From positions 1 to 43,155 of the forward strand of contig CAJNDL010000013.1 in assembly GCA_905221505.1 (NCBI GenBank): DNA of 43,155 nt, read 5' to 3'. The position numbers and the translations under genes were made by a program. Source of the stretch: a bacterium (GTDB taxonomy: Bacteria; Bacillota; Bacilli; Lactobacillales; Streptococcaceae). Below the pieces are notes generated by a model that ran no database searches, had not been told where the DNA came from, and saw nothing but the letters and a program-made list of their open reading frames with translations. Numbering within the stretch: the first letter of the stretch is position 1; each line of letters begins with the position of its first letter. Of this stretch, positions 28,239 to 37,387 are shown piece after piece.

Positions 28239-29598
28239 TTTCTAAACTTTCTACCAATTTGGCTAGGTTCATAGAGTTAGAGCCTTTGAGCAGGATTTGA
28301 TCATGAGCCCCAAGGCTTTCCTTGACCTGCTTAACTAGGTCTTCAAATTGGTCCTCGTCAGCTGTTTTCTTGAAGTAGAAAACATGTCCGATTGGGAACA
28401 TTTGACTGGCAAGTTGGGCCAATTCGGCAATGTCTTCTCCGTAGAAAATAACGGTATCCAACACATCTGGCGAGAGACTCAAAATCATCTGGTTATGGAG
28501 CTGAACAGACTGGTCACCAAGTTCCTTCATATCCGCCAAGACAGCGATTTTTTTGCCACCTTCATTGGCTGGAATGGCAGAGAAAGTCTCTAAAATCAGC
28601 TTCATAGCAGTTGGATTGGCATTATATACGTCAGACAGGATATCTGCTCCATTGGCTGCTTTCTTCCACTCGGTACGATTACGCGTCAATTCAAGATTTT
28701 GGAAAGCCTGACGAATCTGCTCCTCTGAAACTCCTTCTTGTAGGGCAACATAAGACGCAATCATAGCATTGGTGGCATTGTACTTACCAGTCACTGGCAA
28801 ATCAAGGGCTTGTTCCAAAAAATTAGCCTTAAATGTCAGACTATCCTTGCGCTCAATCAAGTCTGTTATTTCCAGCTCTGCTCCTTGCCCAAAACAGACT
28901 ACCTTTTTATCTGTTGGCAAATAGGCCTCTACAATCGGGTCAGCTGGTGCCAAAAGCAAAGAACCCGATGCCATACCATCTGCAATTTGCATTTTCCCTT
29001 TAGCGATTTCCGAACGATCTTTGAAAAAGGCCAAATGAGCCTCTCCAACCAAGGTCACGATGGCTGTTTTTGGATGAGCCAATTCTGACAAGAGATGAAT
29101 ATCTCCCAAGTGATCCTGCCCCATCTCCAAGACTAATTTTTCTGTTCCTTCAGGCATATGAAGAACTGTGTAGGGAAGGCCAATCTCATTATTGTAATTG
29201 CCCTGTGTTTTGTAAGTCTTGTATCTTGTTGACAGTAAATGCGCCAACATATCCTTAGTCGTTGTCTTGCCATTTGAACCTGTAACTGCAAAGACCTCAA
29301 CAGCCGTTTTCTCAAGATAGTAGGCAGCTAGTTGTTGAAAGGCAGTCAACACATCATCTACTAGAATGTAAGGATGATTTGCGACCTCTTTCTCAGACAA
29401 GGTTACTGCTGCACCATTTTCAAAGGCTGTTTCGATAAAGTCATGACCATCACGCGCACCTTTAAGTGGCACAAACAAGTCCCCTGCCCTAATCAAACGA
29501 CTGTCAAACTCAGCCTTTTCTAACTGAGCATCCGCAAAAAGACTAACATCATTTTTAGCTCCAACAGCTTGGGCAACTTCGTGAATTGTAAGTTTCAT
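28225..29598 (-). CDS. murF: UDP-MurNAc-tripeptide--D-Ala-D-Ala ligase
   Basis: A 457-residue Mur ligase that adds D-Ala-D-Ala to complete the peptidoglycan stem peptide. The ATP loop is TGSNGKTT (106-113), followed by the family motifs LEMGQDHLGDI and TRNRTEWK. It directly follows ddl, which makes its substrate D-Ala-D-Ala. An attenuator-like hairpin lies between the two genes. Ribosome site AAAGGAG before ATG. Confidence 0.96.
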   Translation of the reverse strand: MKLTIHEVAQAVGAKNDVSLFADAQLEKAEFDSRLIRAGDLFVPLKGARDGHDFIETAFENGAAVTLSEKEVANHPYILVDDVLTAFQQLAAYYLEKTAVEVFAVTGSNGKTTTKDMLAHLLSTRYKTYKTQGNYNNEIGLPYTVLHMPEGTEKLVLEMGQDHLGDIHLLSELAHPKTAIVTLVGEAHLAFFKDRSEIAKGKMQIADGMASGSLLLAPADPIVEAYLPTDKKVVCFGQGAELEITDLIERKDSLTFKANFLEQALDLPVTGKYNATNAMIASYVALQEGVSEEQIRQAFQNLELTRNRTEWKKAANGADILSDVYNANPTAMKLILETFSAIPANEGGKKIAVLADMKELGDQSVQLHNQMILSLSPDVLDTVIFYGEDIAELAQLASQMFPIGHVFYFKKTADEDQFEDLVKQVKESLGAHDQILLKGSNSMNLAKLVESLENEDK

Positions 29599-29610
29599 TT
29601 CTACTCCTTT

Positions 29611-29672
29611 AAAAAGGGTTGAAGTCCGAGAACTCTGATCACCTTACAGTGATGGTTCTGGCTTCTACCCTC
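29611..29672 (-). terminator. Terminator or attenuator hairpin between ddl and murF
   Basis: A long imperfect hairpin on the minus strand: GGGT-GAAG-AGAAC pairs with GTTCT-CTTC-ACCC, with CATCAC/GTGATC inside, followed by TTTTT. It lies 12 bases after the ddl stop and directly before the murF ribosome site. Confidence 0.7.
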
Positions 29673-29682
29673 TCTTTCATTT

Positions 29683-30726
29683 TTATAGCAAATGCGCTTC
29701 GCGCTTGTCAAAACTTTGCTTAGCAAGGTCAACCAAATGCTCTATTAGGTCTGGGTAGCTGATTCCCATATTATCCCAAAGTAGTGGATACATAGACCAC
29801 TGGGTAAAACCTGGCATAGTATTGAGCTCGTTTAGGAAAATTTCGCCCTTATCTGTATAGAAGAAATCACAACGAGATAGACCAAGTCCACCAATCGCAC
29901 GGAAGGCCGTTTCTGCATTCTGACGCATGACAGCTACTACATCATCACTGATCTTGGCTGGAATATCCATAGTAATCTTGTTATCAATATACTTGGCATC
30001 GTAATCATAAAAGGCAACATCTTTGACAACTTCCCCTGGTAGCGTGCTTTTGACATCGTAGTTACCCAAGAGGCCAACCTCGATTTCACGTGCATTCACC
30101 CCTTGCTCAACCAAGACACGGCTGTCATATTGGAAGGCAAGTTTCAAGGCTTGACGGAGTTCTTCTTGATTTTCAGACTTAGAAATACCAACACTAGAAC
30201 CCATGTTTGATGGTTTTGTGAAAACTGGATAAGCCAATTTCTCTTCCACTTCAGCAATTTTAGCAGTCACATCATCACCTTCAACGATAGCCACATAAGG
30301 AACTTGGGCAATGCCAGCAGATTCTAAAACACGCTTGGTCGTGATTTTATCCATGGCAAGACTGGATGACAAGATGTTGCAACCAACGTAAGGCATTTTC
30401 AAAACTTCCAAGAATCCTTGAACAGAGCCATCTTCTCCCATTGGACCATGAAGGACTGGAAAGACCACTGCACCTTCTTCGTAGATAGCACTTGGTGCAA
30501 CCTGCTTATCCCAATCAATGGTTTCATTGGTCATGAGACGGTCTTCTTGCCCCGGAGTCTGACTAAATTCCTGCGTTTTGATAAAGTCACCTGACTGGCT
30601 GATGAAGAAAGTCTTGACTGTGAAACGGTCATAATTGACCGCACGCATGACACTTTCAGCTGAAAGGACAGAGACTTCGCGTTCCGCACTCCGCCCACCA
30701 TATAAAAGAATAATCGTTTGTTTCAT
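29683..30726 (-). CDS. ddl: D-alanine--D-alanine ligase
   Basis: A 347-residue ATP-grasp ligase making D-Ala-D-Ala for cell-wall precursors. [12 protein letters not shown] is at the N-terminus, [12 protein letters not shown] at 93-104, the ATP-grasp core [16 protein letters not shown] follows, and [16 protein letters not shown] is the conserved C-terminal motif. The Tyr found in susceptible Ddl enzymes, not the Phe of VanA types, fits MYP. The start is [10 protein letters not shown]; 27 more open codons upstream cover the promoter region. Confidence 0.97.
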   Translation of the reverse strand: MKQTIILLYGGRSAEREVSVLSAESVMRAVNYDRFTVKTFFISQSGDFIKTQEFSQTPGQEDRLMTNETIDWDKQVAPSAIYEEGAVVFPVLHGPMGEDGSVQGFLEVLKMPYVGCNILSSSLAMDKITTKRVLESAGIAQVPYVAIVEGDDVTAKIAEVEEKLAYPVFTKPSNMGSSVGISKSENQEELRQALKLAFQYDSRVLVEQGVNAREIEVGLLGNYDVKSTLPGEVVKDVAFYDYDAKYIDNKITMDIPAKISDDVVAVMRQNAETAFRAIGGLGLSRCDFFYTDKGEIFLNELNTMPGFTQWSMYPLLWDNMGISYPDLIEHLVDLAKQSFDKREAHLL

Positions 30727-30763
30727 ATTATTTGTCCTAATTCTACTAGAATACTCGCTCTTT

Positions 30764-30769
30764 AGTATA
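30764..30769 (-). promoter_or_regulatory. Possible -10 box of the ddl-murF unit
   Basis: TATACT on the minus strand, about 40 bases before the ddl start and after the recR terminator; the -35 region (TTTAAA at 17 bases) is weak. Confidence 0.4.
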
Positions 30770-30823
30770 TCATATTTGCTTGGTTTTTTAAAACTTGAAC
30801 CTGACACTGGTCTTCAATAAATC

Positions 30824-30862
30824 TAAAAAGAGACCGATAAAACAACTGTCGGTCTCCGTGAT
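30824..30862 (-). terminator. Terminator after recR
   Basis: GGAGACCGAC and ATCGGTCTC form a stem on the minus strand followed by TTTTT. It separates the pbp2b-recR unit from ddl. Confidence 0.85.
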
Positions 30863-30901
30863 TTTTGTATAAATGAATTGAGTTTGTTAATTTGTCTACA
30901 C

Positions 30902-31498
30902 TTACAACTCTGTTCGATTTTCAATGGCTCGTAAGAGGGTCACTTCGTCCGCATACTCGATATCTGCTCCCACAGCGAGCCCTCGTGCCAGACGAGTAAC
31001 CTTTATCCCAGCTGGCTTGAGCAGACGCGAAAGATACATCGAAGTCGCTTCCCCATCTGCTGTGGCATTGGTCGCCACAATTACTTCTGAAACCTCACTA
31101 TCCATAAGACGAGTCATGAGACTCTTGAGATTGATATCATCTGGACTAATGCCATTCATAGGAGAAATGAGACCATGCAGGACATGATAGAGGCCATGGT
31201 ATTCTTGGATATTTTCCATAGCCGCCACATCCCGACTATCCTCTAGCACTAAAATCGTTGTCTGGTCACGACTTGGATCGGTACAGATAGAGCAAGGATC
31301 GTCGTCTGTCAAACGTCCACAAATAGAACAGTAGGTCAATTCTCTCTTAGCAGAAAGGAGATTTTTTGCAAATTCATTGACATCGTCATCAGACATCCCA
31401 ATCGTATAAAAGGCCAGACGCGTGGCCGTCTTAATCCCGATACCTGGTAACTTAGAATAACTGTCAATCAGCTTGGCAATGGGTGTTGGATAAAGCAT
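30902..31498 (-). CDS. recR: Recombination protein RecR
   Basis: A 198-residue protein acting with RecF and RecO to load RecA at gaps. N-terminal helix-hairpin-helix [12 protein letters not shown] (17-28), a C4 zinc finger (Cys57, 60, 69, 72) and a Toprim domain beginning [13 protein letters not shown]. It lies 10 bases after pbp2b, the usual streptococcal order. Confidence 0.97.
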   Translation of the reverse strand: MLYPTPIAKLIDSYSKLPGIGIKTATRLAFYTIGMSDDDVNEFAKNLLSAKRELTYCSICGRLTDDDPCSICTDPSRDQTTILVLEDSRDVAAMENIQEYHGLYHVLHGLISPMNGISPDDINLKSLMTRLMDSEVSEVIVATNATADGEATSMYLSRLLKPAGIKVTRLARGLAVGADIEYADEVTLLRAIENRTEL

Positions 31499-31508
31499 AA
31501 TTTCCTTT

Positions 31509-33551
31509 CTAGTTCATTGGATGGTATTTTTGATACAGATTGATAATATCACGCGCAATGGAAGGTCCTACACCATTTGTTAGATTGGTATTATGAGGAA
31601 AGACCACTGCCACAGCAATTTGGGGATTATCAGATGGGGCATAGGCCACCGCATTGGTATTGGTTGCTTGCTGACCATCTGCCACATAGCTTTCGGCTGT
31701 CCCCGTTTTTCCGCTAATGGATACCAAGGCACCATTTGAAAAGGCACGGCCAGTTGTCAATCCACTAGTCCCATGAGCAACCTGATAAAAACCTTGGTGC
31801 AAGACACTCATATCGGAGTCGGATATATTGACCTTATTCATCTCAGTCGGTTGCAGTTGCTGAATCAAGTCACCCAGTCCTCCCTTATCATTATTGCCAT
31901 AAATACCTTCAACAATACGAGGAGCCACACGAACACCATCATTTGCAATAGTTGCTACATACTGAGCCAATTGCATTGGGGTATAGTTATCAAACTGCCC
32001 AAAGGCATTGGTGATGTAATTGGCAAAATCATAGTCTTTAGGAATAAATCCAGTAGATTCATCTGGTAGGTCAATCCCAGTCGCAGACCCCAAGCCATAT
32101 TCGCCAAAGGTTGAACGCAGTTTCCCCATAGCAGACTCTAGATTGCTGGTGCCCACAAACATATTAGGTTGATAGGTCTGCCCCATAAGACCTAAGGCTG
32201 TTTGGACCATATAAGTATTGGATGAATACTCTAGAGCCTGAACCGCCGTAATCGGCATTGGCCCAGAAAAGGCAGTATACCAAGAATTAATTGGGGCTGA
32301 ACCTTGAAAGACGATGGACTGGTCTGTCAAGGTCTGGTTTCCTGACAAGACTCCATTTTCCCAACCAGAGCTGATGGTCGCTGCTTTGACAACCGAACCT
32401 GGGACAAAGACATTGGTTACCGTTCCCAAGGAATCCGGCGTCAACTCTCCCGTTTTCAGGTCATGTTTGATCCCTGACATGGATAACACAGCACCTGTTT
32501 TTGGATTAAGGGCGACTGCATACACACCTTCAGAATACTTAGCTCCACCATTTCCCAACTCTGAATTGAAATAACTTTTCAGCAGGGCATCCACGCTATC
32601 TTGGAAGGCCAAATCAATGGTCAGTTTAATATTATTCCCTTTGGTACCATCTTCGATATTTTCGACACTTTCCATGTTACCGTACTTATCTAGATGAATT
32701 TCCTTCACTGATCGTTTACCTTGCAAGGTTTCCTCGTATTGCTTTTCTAGATAAGAGGTCCCCACACGGTCATTTAGAGAATAACCTTTTTTAAGATAGG
32801 CATCTGCTTCTTCCGCTGGGAGACCAGCTTTTTCACTGGATACACTACCTACTATAGAGGAAAGGGAAGTTTCTAGAACTTTTCGATCCCATGAAGTTGA
32901 GATGCTGACGCCGGGTAATTGTTTCGAAGCAGAGGCAATCAAAGCAATCTGGGTATCTGTCAAGGCATCTGTCACAATGGTTCCTGTCGCGAAGTTTCCA
33001 ACGGCATTTAACTGACTAAAAAGATAGATTTCTTTCTTTTCATCCTCTGTATAGTTTAGTTGACTCGCTTGAACGCTATCGACCGCATTGTTATACAGTT
33101 CTGATTCGGATAGGCGATTGCCATCTGAATCCAAGCGTTTCTCACTTGGGAGAGCCTCTACTGTTTTTTTATAGATTTCAGGATCAGCTAAATAGTAATC
33201 TGCCAACTGGCGTTCTGTCAAATTTGGCGAAGTGATGCTCACATATCTCAGTAACTGACTAGCGATTCCTTTTAGATCTTTAGCCGTCATTTTATTACTA
33301 CGCGTAAAGGAAACAACCTGCTTTAACGTATTTTCTACCAAAGGTTTTCCACTAGCATCATAAATTTCCCCACGGGCAGAACTGGTTGTGACCTTGGTCT
33401 GACTAGCTGAGGCTAGCTTTTTTTCGTAAAAATCCTTGTTCAAAACCTGCATATACAACAAACGACCAATAATGGTCATAAAGAGTAAAATGACGATTGA
33501 AAACAATAAATTAAGCCGAATCGGAATCGAATGGCTGTTAAATTTTCTCAT
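31509..33551 (-). CDS. pbp2b: Penicillin-binding protein 2B (class B transpeptidase)
   Basis: A 680-residue division and elongation transpeptidase. It has one N-terminal membrane segment (about 12-35), a dimerisation domain and a transpeptidase domain. Counting from MRKFNSHS, the active-site serine is Ser386 in SVVK, the second motif is SSN at 443-445 and the third is KTGTA near 615. Thr446 is the susceptible-type residue, but Gly476 (AMGKL) and Ser489 (GLGSATG) differ from the Glu476 and Thr489 I recall for strain R6. Both are positions known to vary in low-affinity alleles. The frame is open for five more codons upstream; I use the usual start. Confidence 0.96.
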   Translation of the reverse strand: MRKFNSHSIPIRLNLLFSIVILLFMTIIGRLLYMQVLNKDFYEKKLASASQTKVTTSSARGEIYDASGKPLVENTLKQVVSFTRSNKMTAKDLKGIASQLLRYVSITSPNLTERQLADYYLADPEIYKKTVEALPSEKRLDSDGNRLSESELYNNAVDSVQASQLNYTEDEKKEIYLFSQLNAVGNFATGTIVTDALTDTQIALIASASKQLPGVSISTSWDRKVLETSLSSIVGSVSSEKAGLPAEEADAYLKKGYSLNDRVGTSYLEKQYEETLQGKRSVKEIHLDKYGNMESVENIEDGTKGNNIKLTIDLAFQDSVDALLKSYFNSELGNGGAKYSEGVYAVALNPKTGAVLSMSGIKHDLKTGELTPDSLGTVTNVFVPGSVVKAATISSGWENGVLSGNQTLTDQSIVFQGSAPINSWYTAFSGPMPITAVQALEYSSNTYMVQTALGLMGQTYQPNMFVGTSNLESAMGKLRSTFGEYGLGSATGIDLPDESTGFIPKDYDFANYITNAFGQFDNYTPMQLAQYVATIANDGVRVAPRIVEGIYGNNDKGGLGDLIQQLQPTEMNKVNISDSDMSVLHQGFYQVAHGTSGLTTGRAFSNGALVSISGKTGTAESYVADGQQATNTNAVAYAPSDNPQIAVAVVFPHNTNLTNGVGPSIARDIINLYQKYHPMN

Positions 33552-33590
33552 ACAAATCAGTCTCATTTCTAACTTAAAATCTTACTCTTA

Positions 33591-33599
33591 ATTGTACCA
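33591..33599 (-). promoter_or_regulatory. Extended -10 promoter of pbp2b-recR
   Basis: TGGTACAAT on the minus strand about 40 bases before the pbp2b start; no convincing -35. Confidence 0.4.
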
Positions 33600-33688
33600 T
33601 AATTTGAGCAGAAAATTATGGAAAAGAAAGAAGCTTTTTTTCGTTTTTACAGTAAGATACGTTTTTATTTATTCATCCCTATATTATA

Positions 33689-33697
33689 TGTTATAAT
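33689..33697 (+). promoter_or_regulatory. Extended -10 promoter of the RpiR-family regulator
   Basis: TGTTATAAT on the plus strand, 63 bases before the start codon. The 208-bp gap between pbp2b and this gene holds the two divergent promoters and no copy of the CTGAAA-N4-TTTCAG operator, so obvious autoregulation is not seen. Confidence 0.5.
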
Positions 33698-33759
33698 GAA
33701 TGTAAAAGTTCAATAATCTAGTCTTTTTCCAACACGACTCATTTAAAGGAGCCTTCCCT

Positions 33760-34611
33760 ATGGACAAACCAGATATCGCAACTGTCATTGATTCACATTT
33801 TGAAGAAATGACAGACCTAGAGCAAGAAATCGCTCGCTATTTTTTACAAGCAGAAACCATTCAAGATGACCTTTCCTCCCAACAGGTCACTCAAAAATTA
33901 CATATCTCTCAGGCTGCACTAACTCGCTTTGCTAAAAAGTGTGGCTTTACTGGCTACCGAGAATTTATTTTCCAATACCAACATGAGGCAGAAAATCAAG
34001 CCAACCAAGTCTTCAAGCACAGTCCACTGACCAAACGAGTCCTCAGAAGCTATAGCAATATGAGAGAACAAACACAGGACTTGATTGACGAAATCCAACT
34101 AGAACGAATTGCCCAATTAATTGAAGATGCTGAGCGTGTCTACTTCTTCGGAACAGGGAGTTCTGGCCTTGTTGCTCGTGAAATGAAATTGCGGTTCATG
34201 CGTCTGGGTGTGGTCTGCGAGGCTTTGACCGATCAAGACGGCTTTGCCTGGACAACCAGCATTATGGACGAAAATTGTCTCGTACTTGGTTTCTCACTTT
34301 CTGGCACAACTCCCTCTATTTTAGACAGTTTATTAGACGCTAAGGATATGGGAGCAAAGACTGTACTCTTTACAAGTGTTCCCAATAAAGATAGTCAGTC
34401 CTATACAGAGAATGTTCTTGTAGCCACCCACAGTCAGTCATCCTACATCCAACGAATATCCGCTCAACTTCCAATGCTCTTCTTTATCGATTTGATTTAT
34501 GCCTACTTTTTGGAAATCAATCGCGAAAACAAGGAAAAAATCTTTAATAGCTACTGGGAAAATAAAAAACTCAACGGCTATCGTAGACAAAAACGTGTCA
34601 GAAAATCCTAG
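33760..34611 (+). CDS. nanR: RpiR-family transcriptional regulator of sialic acid use
   Basis: A 283-residue regulator: N-terminal RpiR helix-turn-helix (residues about 1-77, with LHISQAALTRFAKKCGF as the recognition helix region) and a C-terminal SIS sugar-phosphate-binding domain from about 120 (VYFFGTGSSGLVAREMK). In pneumococci the homologue next to the nan lyase, called NanR, activates nan genes in response to sialic acid or its amino-sugar phosphates. Its stop codon TAG lies inside a terminator stem that is duplicated 770 bp further on. AAAGGAG precedes the start. Confidence 0.88.
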   Translation: MDKPDIATVIDSHFEEMTDLEQEIARYFLQAETIQDDLSSQQVTQKLHISQAALTRFAKKCGFTGYREFIFQYQHEAENQANQVFKHSPLTKRVLRSYSNMREQTQDLIDEIQLERIAQLIEDAERVYFFGTGSSGLVAREMKLRFMRLGVVCEALTDQDGFAWTTSIMDENCLVLGFSLSGTTPSILDSLLDAKDMGAKTVLFTSVPNKDSQSYTENVLVATHSQSSYIQRISAQLPMLFFIDLIYAYFLEINRENKEKIFNSYWENKKLNGYRRQKRVRKS

Positions 34612-34637
34612 TTTGGCTAAGCCAAACTAGGATTTTT
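34600..34637. terminator. Terminator at the nanR end, left copy of a 35-bp duplication
   Basis: AAATCCTAGTTTGGCT and AGCCAAACTAGGATT form a near-perfect hairpin followed by TTTTT on the plus strand. The first arm contains the nanR stop codon. The same 35 bp, with only two loop bases changed (AA to GG), recurs at 35370-35404. Confidence 0.9.
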
Positions 34638-34672
34638 ATTCATCACCAAACATCCCTCTTCTAGATTATGAA

Positions 34673-35023
34673 TTAGTCGTATCTTGACTTAGTCTTAAAT
34701 AATTTCATGTAATCACTTTTTGAAGGGAGTAAATAAGCAAGTCTGACGGTATCCTCAACAATTGTATATAATACGATGTAATCCTTACTCAAGGTCAACC
34801 CTCGCGTTTGGTAGTGAGGATCTAATTTCTTACCAAATTTTTCATCGGCATCAAATCCAGCTTGGGGGAAAATTTCTAGCCGATTAATATCTTTTCTAAT
34901 ATTGGCTACTTTTCGTCTCGCAGCCTCTACTGAACCAATTTCCTCCGCTATATACTGATATATTTTATCCAGACTATCAATCACTCTAGGAGAATACAAA
35001 ATCCTATATCTTTTATAATTCAT
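34673..35023 (-). CDS. RelE/ParE-family toxin
   Basis: A 116-residue basic protein of the RelE/ParE superfamily. It has YSPRVIDSLDKIYQYIAEE at the N-terminus (the conserved alpha-hairpin), then LEIFPQAGFDADEKFG, TRGLTLSKDYIVLYTI and VRLAYLLPSKSDYMKLF, the usual four-strand core with the C-terminal helix. Family members cleave mRNA on ribosomes or poison gyrase; which applies here is not shown. It overlaps the antitoxin gene by 11 bases. The pair lies between two terminator copies, inside the nan cluster. Confidence 0.85.
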   Translation of the reverse strand: MNYKRYRILYSPRVIDSLDKIYQYIAEEIGSVEAARRKVANIRKDINRLEIFPQAGFDADEKFGKKLDPHYQTRGLTLSKDYIVLYTIVEDTVRLAYLLPSKSDYMKLFKTKSRYD

Positions 35024-35300
35024 AGCGTGTCACGACATCCTCATCTGTCAAGTAATTTCCAGCCTCAATCTTGGCATAACTTTCTTGAACTTCTGCTTGT
35101 AATTGTCTAAACAAATACTCCTTCTCTAATTCCTCTTCACTCAGTAAATCTACTTCATTTGTTACGACAACATTCTTTAAAAATAATCTGAGTGCTGATG
35201 AAAGAGAGAGATTTTGTTCTTTTAACACTTCCATGGCATCATTTACTAATTCTCTATTAGCTTGGAAGGTCACAACTTTACTTGAATTTGCTATAGCCAT
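35013..35300 (-). CDS. RelB/DinJ-family antitoxin
   Basis: A 95-residue acidic-tailed protein. The N-terminal half KVVTFQANRELVNDAMEVL / NLSLSSALRLFLKNVV is a ribbon-helix-helix dimerisation and DNA-binding domain of the RelB/DinJ type; the C-terminal half would wrap the toxin. It should neutralise the toxin and repress its own promoter at 35330-35357. AAAGGAATT lies before the start. Confidence 0.85.
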   Translation of the reverse strand: MAIANSSKVVTFQANRELVNDAMEVLKEQNLSLSSALRLFLKNVVVTNEVDLLSEEELEKEYLFRQLQAEVQESYAKIEAGNYLTDEDVVTRYEL

Positions 35301-35329
35301 TTTATATAATTCCTTTATGTATTTTATTT

Positions 35330-35357
35330 ATTATCTCACAATTATAAAGAAAGTCAA
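35330..35357 (-). promoter_or_regulatory. Promoter of the toxin-antitoxin pair
   Basis: TTGACT (35357-35352), 16-base spacer, GATAAT (35335-35330) on the minus strand, inside the 770-bp segment, so the cassette carries its own promoter. Confidence 0.6.
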
Positions 35358-35369
35358 GGTAACTTGATT

Positions 35370-35404
35370 AGAAAATCCTAGTTTGGCTGGGCCAAACTAG
35401 GATT
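35370..35404. terminator. Terminator at the nanK end, right copy of the 35-bp duplication
   Basis: Same hairpin as at 34600-34637 with loop GG instead of AA. The minus-strand arm AATCCTAG supplies the TAG stop codon of the ROK kinase. The T run on the minus strand is formed by TTTTCTAATC past the stem. Confidence 0.85.
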
Positions 35405-36281
35405 GTTTTGTTCTGAAATGATAATAAGCTCCCAACATCCCTGCTGTATTTTGGTGATGGGCAAATTCTAATCGTGTTTTTTCGGCTAGACTTGGTACCA
35501 AGGAATCTTTTAAAGCTGTGCGGATCTTCGGTTTGAGAATCGCCTCTTGTCCCATGATACCACCACCTAGAATGACCACTTCTGGATTGGCAACGTAGCA
35601 AATATTTGCCAGACCTTTTCCTAGATAGTCTACCATGCGGTCAATACCAGCCATACAAATCTTGTTGCCTTCAGTAGCTTCCTTAAAGATGCGTCGGCCA
35701 TTCCACTGGTCAACTGAATCTCCATGAGCTGCTGCTACATACTCAACCAAGGCTGTCGTAGAGGCCAAGTCTTGGAAAGCTCCATCCTGCATATGCATAT
35801 AACCGACTTCACAGGCCGAATTGCTAAATCCATGGAAGACTTTCCCATCCATAATCAAACAACCACCGATACCGGTTCCAATGGTCAAGCAAAGAGTGAC
35901 ACTCGCCCCCTTGCCTGAACCAGATACTGCCTCAGCCAGACCTGCACAGTTGACATCATTTTCAATCTCACAAGGAATCGCAAAGCTAGTCTCGATTTCC
36001 TTCTTGAACTGAGTTCCTGCATAGTTAGGAATCTGAGGACCAGCGTAGAAAATCTCACCCTTATCAGGATCCACCATCCCCGCAGAAGAAATAGCAACAC
36101 CTGCTACTGGGCCTTTTTCTAAATAGCTGGCTACAATATCTTTGGTCTTTTGTAAGATATGAGGTCCACCTTTATGCGCCTCTGTTGGCATTTCATGCGA
36201 TTCAACAAGTTGGCCTTCTTGGTCAATCAAACCATATTTGATGTTGGTTCCACCGATATCAATTGCAACGTAGTGTGTCAT
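35397..36281 (-). CDS. nanK: ROK-family kinase, probable N-acetylmannosamine kinase
   Basis: A 294-residue ROK sugar kinase. The ATP phosphate motif AIDIGGTNIKYG (6-17) and LTIGTGIGGCLI are clear, with catalytic Asp in EIENDVNCAGLAEA. The ROK zinc motif CxCGxxGC is missing: the corresponding place reads SACEVGYMHMQDG. Position after the lyase argues for ManNAc to ManNAc-6P conversion, feeding NanE. Without the zinc motif it could also be a different ROK specificity. It lies 17 bases after the lyase, with AAGGAGG. Confidence 0.82.
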   Translation of the reverse strand: MTHYVAIDIGGTNIKYGLIDQEGQLVESHEMPTEAHKGGPHILQKTKDIVASYLEKGPVAGVAISSAGMVDPDKGEIFYAGPQIPNYAGTQFKKEIETSFAIPCEIENDVNCAGLAEAVSGSGKGASVTLCLTIGTGIGGCLIMDGKVFHGFSNSACEVGYMHMQDGAFQDLASTTALVEYVAAAHGDSVDQWNGRRIFKEATEGNKICMAGIDRMVDYLGKGLANICYVANPEVVILGGGIMGQEAILKPKIRTALKDSLVPSLAEKTRLEFAHHQNTAGMLGAYYHFRTKQS

Positions 36282-36298
36282 AAATACCTCCTTATGGA

Positions 36299-37216
36299 TT
36301 AGAGGAAGCGCTCCTTAGTTTCACGAATCAAGGCTGCAGCTGCTTCTACAACTGGACGATCTTCTTCAGTCACTGGTGTCAATGGTGAACGAACAGAACC
36401 AATGTTCAATCCTTCATTGATCTTCAAGACTTCTTTAATGACACCATACATATTTCCATGTGCAGCAGTGAGTTTGCCAATGATTGCGTTGATAGCATAC
36501 TGCAATTCACGAGCTGTTTCCAGGTCCTTATCCGCAATCAACTGATTAAGTTTCAAGAAGAGTTCAGGCATAGCGCCATAAGTACCACCGATACCAGCTT
36601 TGGCACCCATGAGGCGACCACCTAGGAATTGTTCATCTGGACCGTTAAAGACGATGTGGTCTTCTCCACCAAGGCTGACAAAGGTTTGGATATCTTGAAC
36701 TGGCATAGAAGAATTCTTAACACCGATAACACGAGGATTCTTCAACATTTCAGTGTATAGACTTGGAGTCAAAGCAACACCAGCTAATTGAGGGATGTTG
36801 TAGATTACGTAGTCTGTGTTTGGAGCTGCAGAACTGATATCATTCCAGTATTTAGCAACTGAGTATTCTGGCAAGCGGAAGTAAATCGGTGGAATCGTTG
36901 CAATGGCATCTACACCCAAGCTTTCTGCGTGGCGAGCAAGTTCCATACTATCCTTGGTATTGTTGCAAGCAACGTGAGCAATGATGGTCAATTTCCCTTT
37001 GGCAACTGCCATGACTTCTTCCAAGATTAACTTGCGGTCTTCAACGCTTTGGTAGATACACTCACCAGAAGAACCATTGACATAGAGACCTTGAACACCT
37101 TTATCAATGAAGTATTGAACCAAAGCACGCGTACGCTCTGGGCTTACTTCTCCTTGATCATCATAACATGCGTAGAAGGCTGGAATAACACCTTCGTATT
37201 TTTTTAAATCTGACAT
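36299..37216 (-). CDS. N-acetylneuraminate lyase
   Basis: A 305-residue TIM-barrel aldolase of the DapA/NAL superfamily splitting Neu5Ac into ManNAc and pyruvate. The Schiff-base lysine is Lys167 (VIGVKNSS), the catalytic Tyr139 lies in YVIYNIPQ, and the carboxylate-binding GSSGE is at 48-52. I leave the symbol empty because nanA also names the sialidase in pneumococci. First gene after the operator-bearing promoter at 37276-37376; TTAGGAG precedes the start. Confidence 0.93.
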   Translation of the reverse strand: MSDLKKYEGVIPAFYACYDDQGEVSPERTRALVQYFIDKGVQGLYVNGSSGECIYQSVEDRKLILEEVMAVAKGKLTIIAHVACNNTKDSMELARHAESLGVDAIATIPPIYFRLPEYSVAKYWNDISSAAPNTDYVIYNIPQLAGVALTPSLYTEMLKNPRVIGVKNSSMPVQDIQTFVSLGGEDHIVFNGPDEQFLGGRLMGAKAGIGGTYGAMPELFLKLNQLIADKDLETARELQYAINAIIGKLTAAHGNMYGVIKEVLKINEGLNIGSVRSPLTPVTEEDRPVVEAAAALIRETKERFL

Positions 37217-37275
37217 AGATTTTCTCCTAAGATTTCTTTTTTCTGCTAGAAGCAGGATTTATTCTTTACGTGTTT

Positions 37276-37376
37276 AGTATACACCTTGTAAAAACCGCTT
37301 TCAACATCTGGTGTACACTTAGATTTTAGTTTCGATATGTATTTGGAAACGTTTAAAGCTTGAAAGTAGTTTCAGA
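37276..37376 (-). promoter_or_regulatory. Promoter of the lyase-kinase operon with candidate NanR and CcpA sites
   Basis: Minus strand: TTGAAA (37304-37299), 17-base spacer, TATACT (37281-37276). A cre-like TTGAAAGCGGTTTTT overlaps the -35. Upstream, TGAAAGTAGTTTCAGA lies at 37361-37376 (plus sense) and AGTTTC at 37328. Spacing to the -35 matches the nanE promoter base for base. Confidence 0.75.
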
Positions 37377-37387
37377 AACAAGCCATC

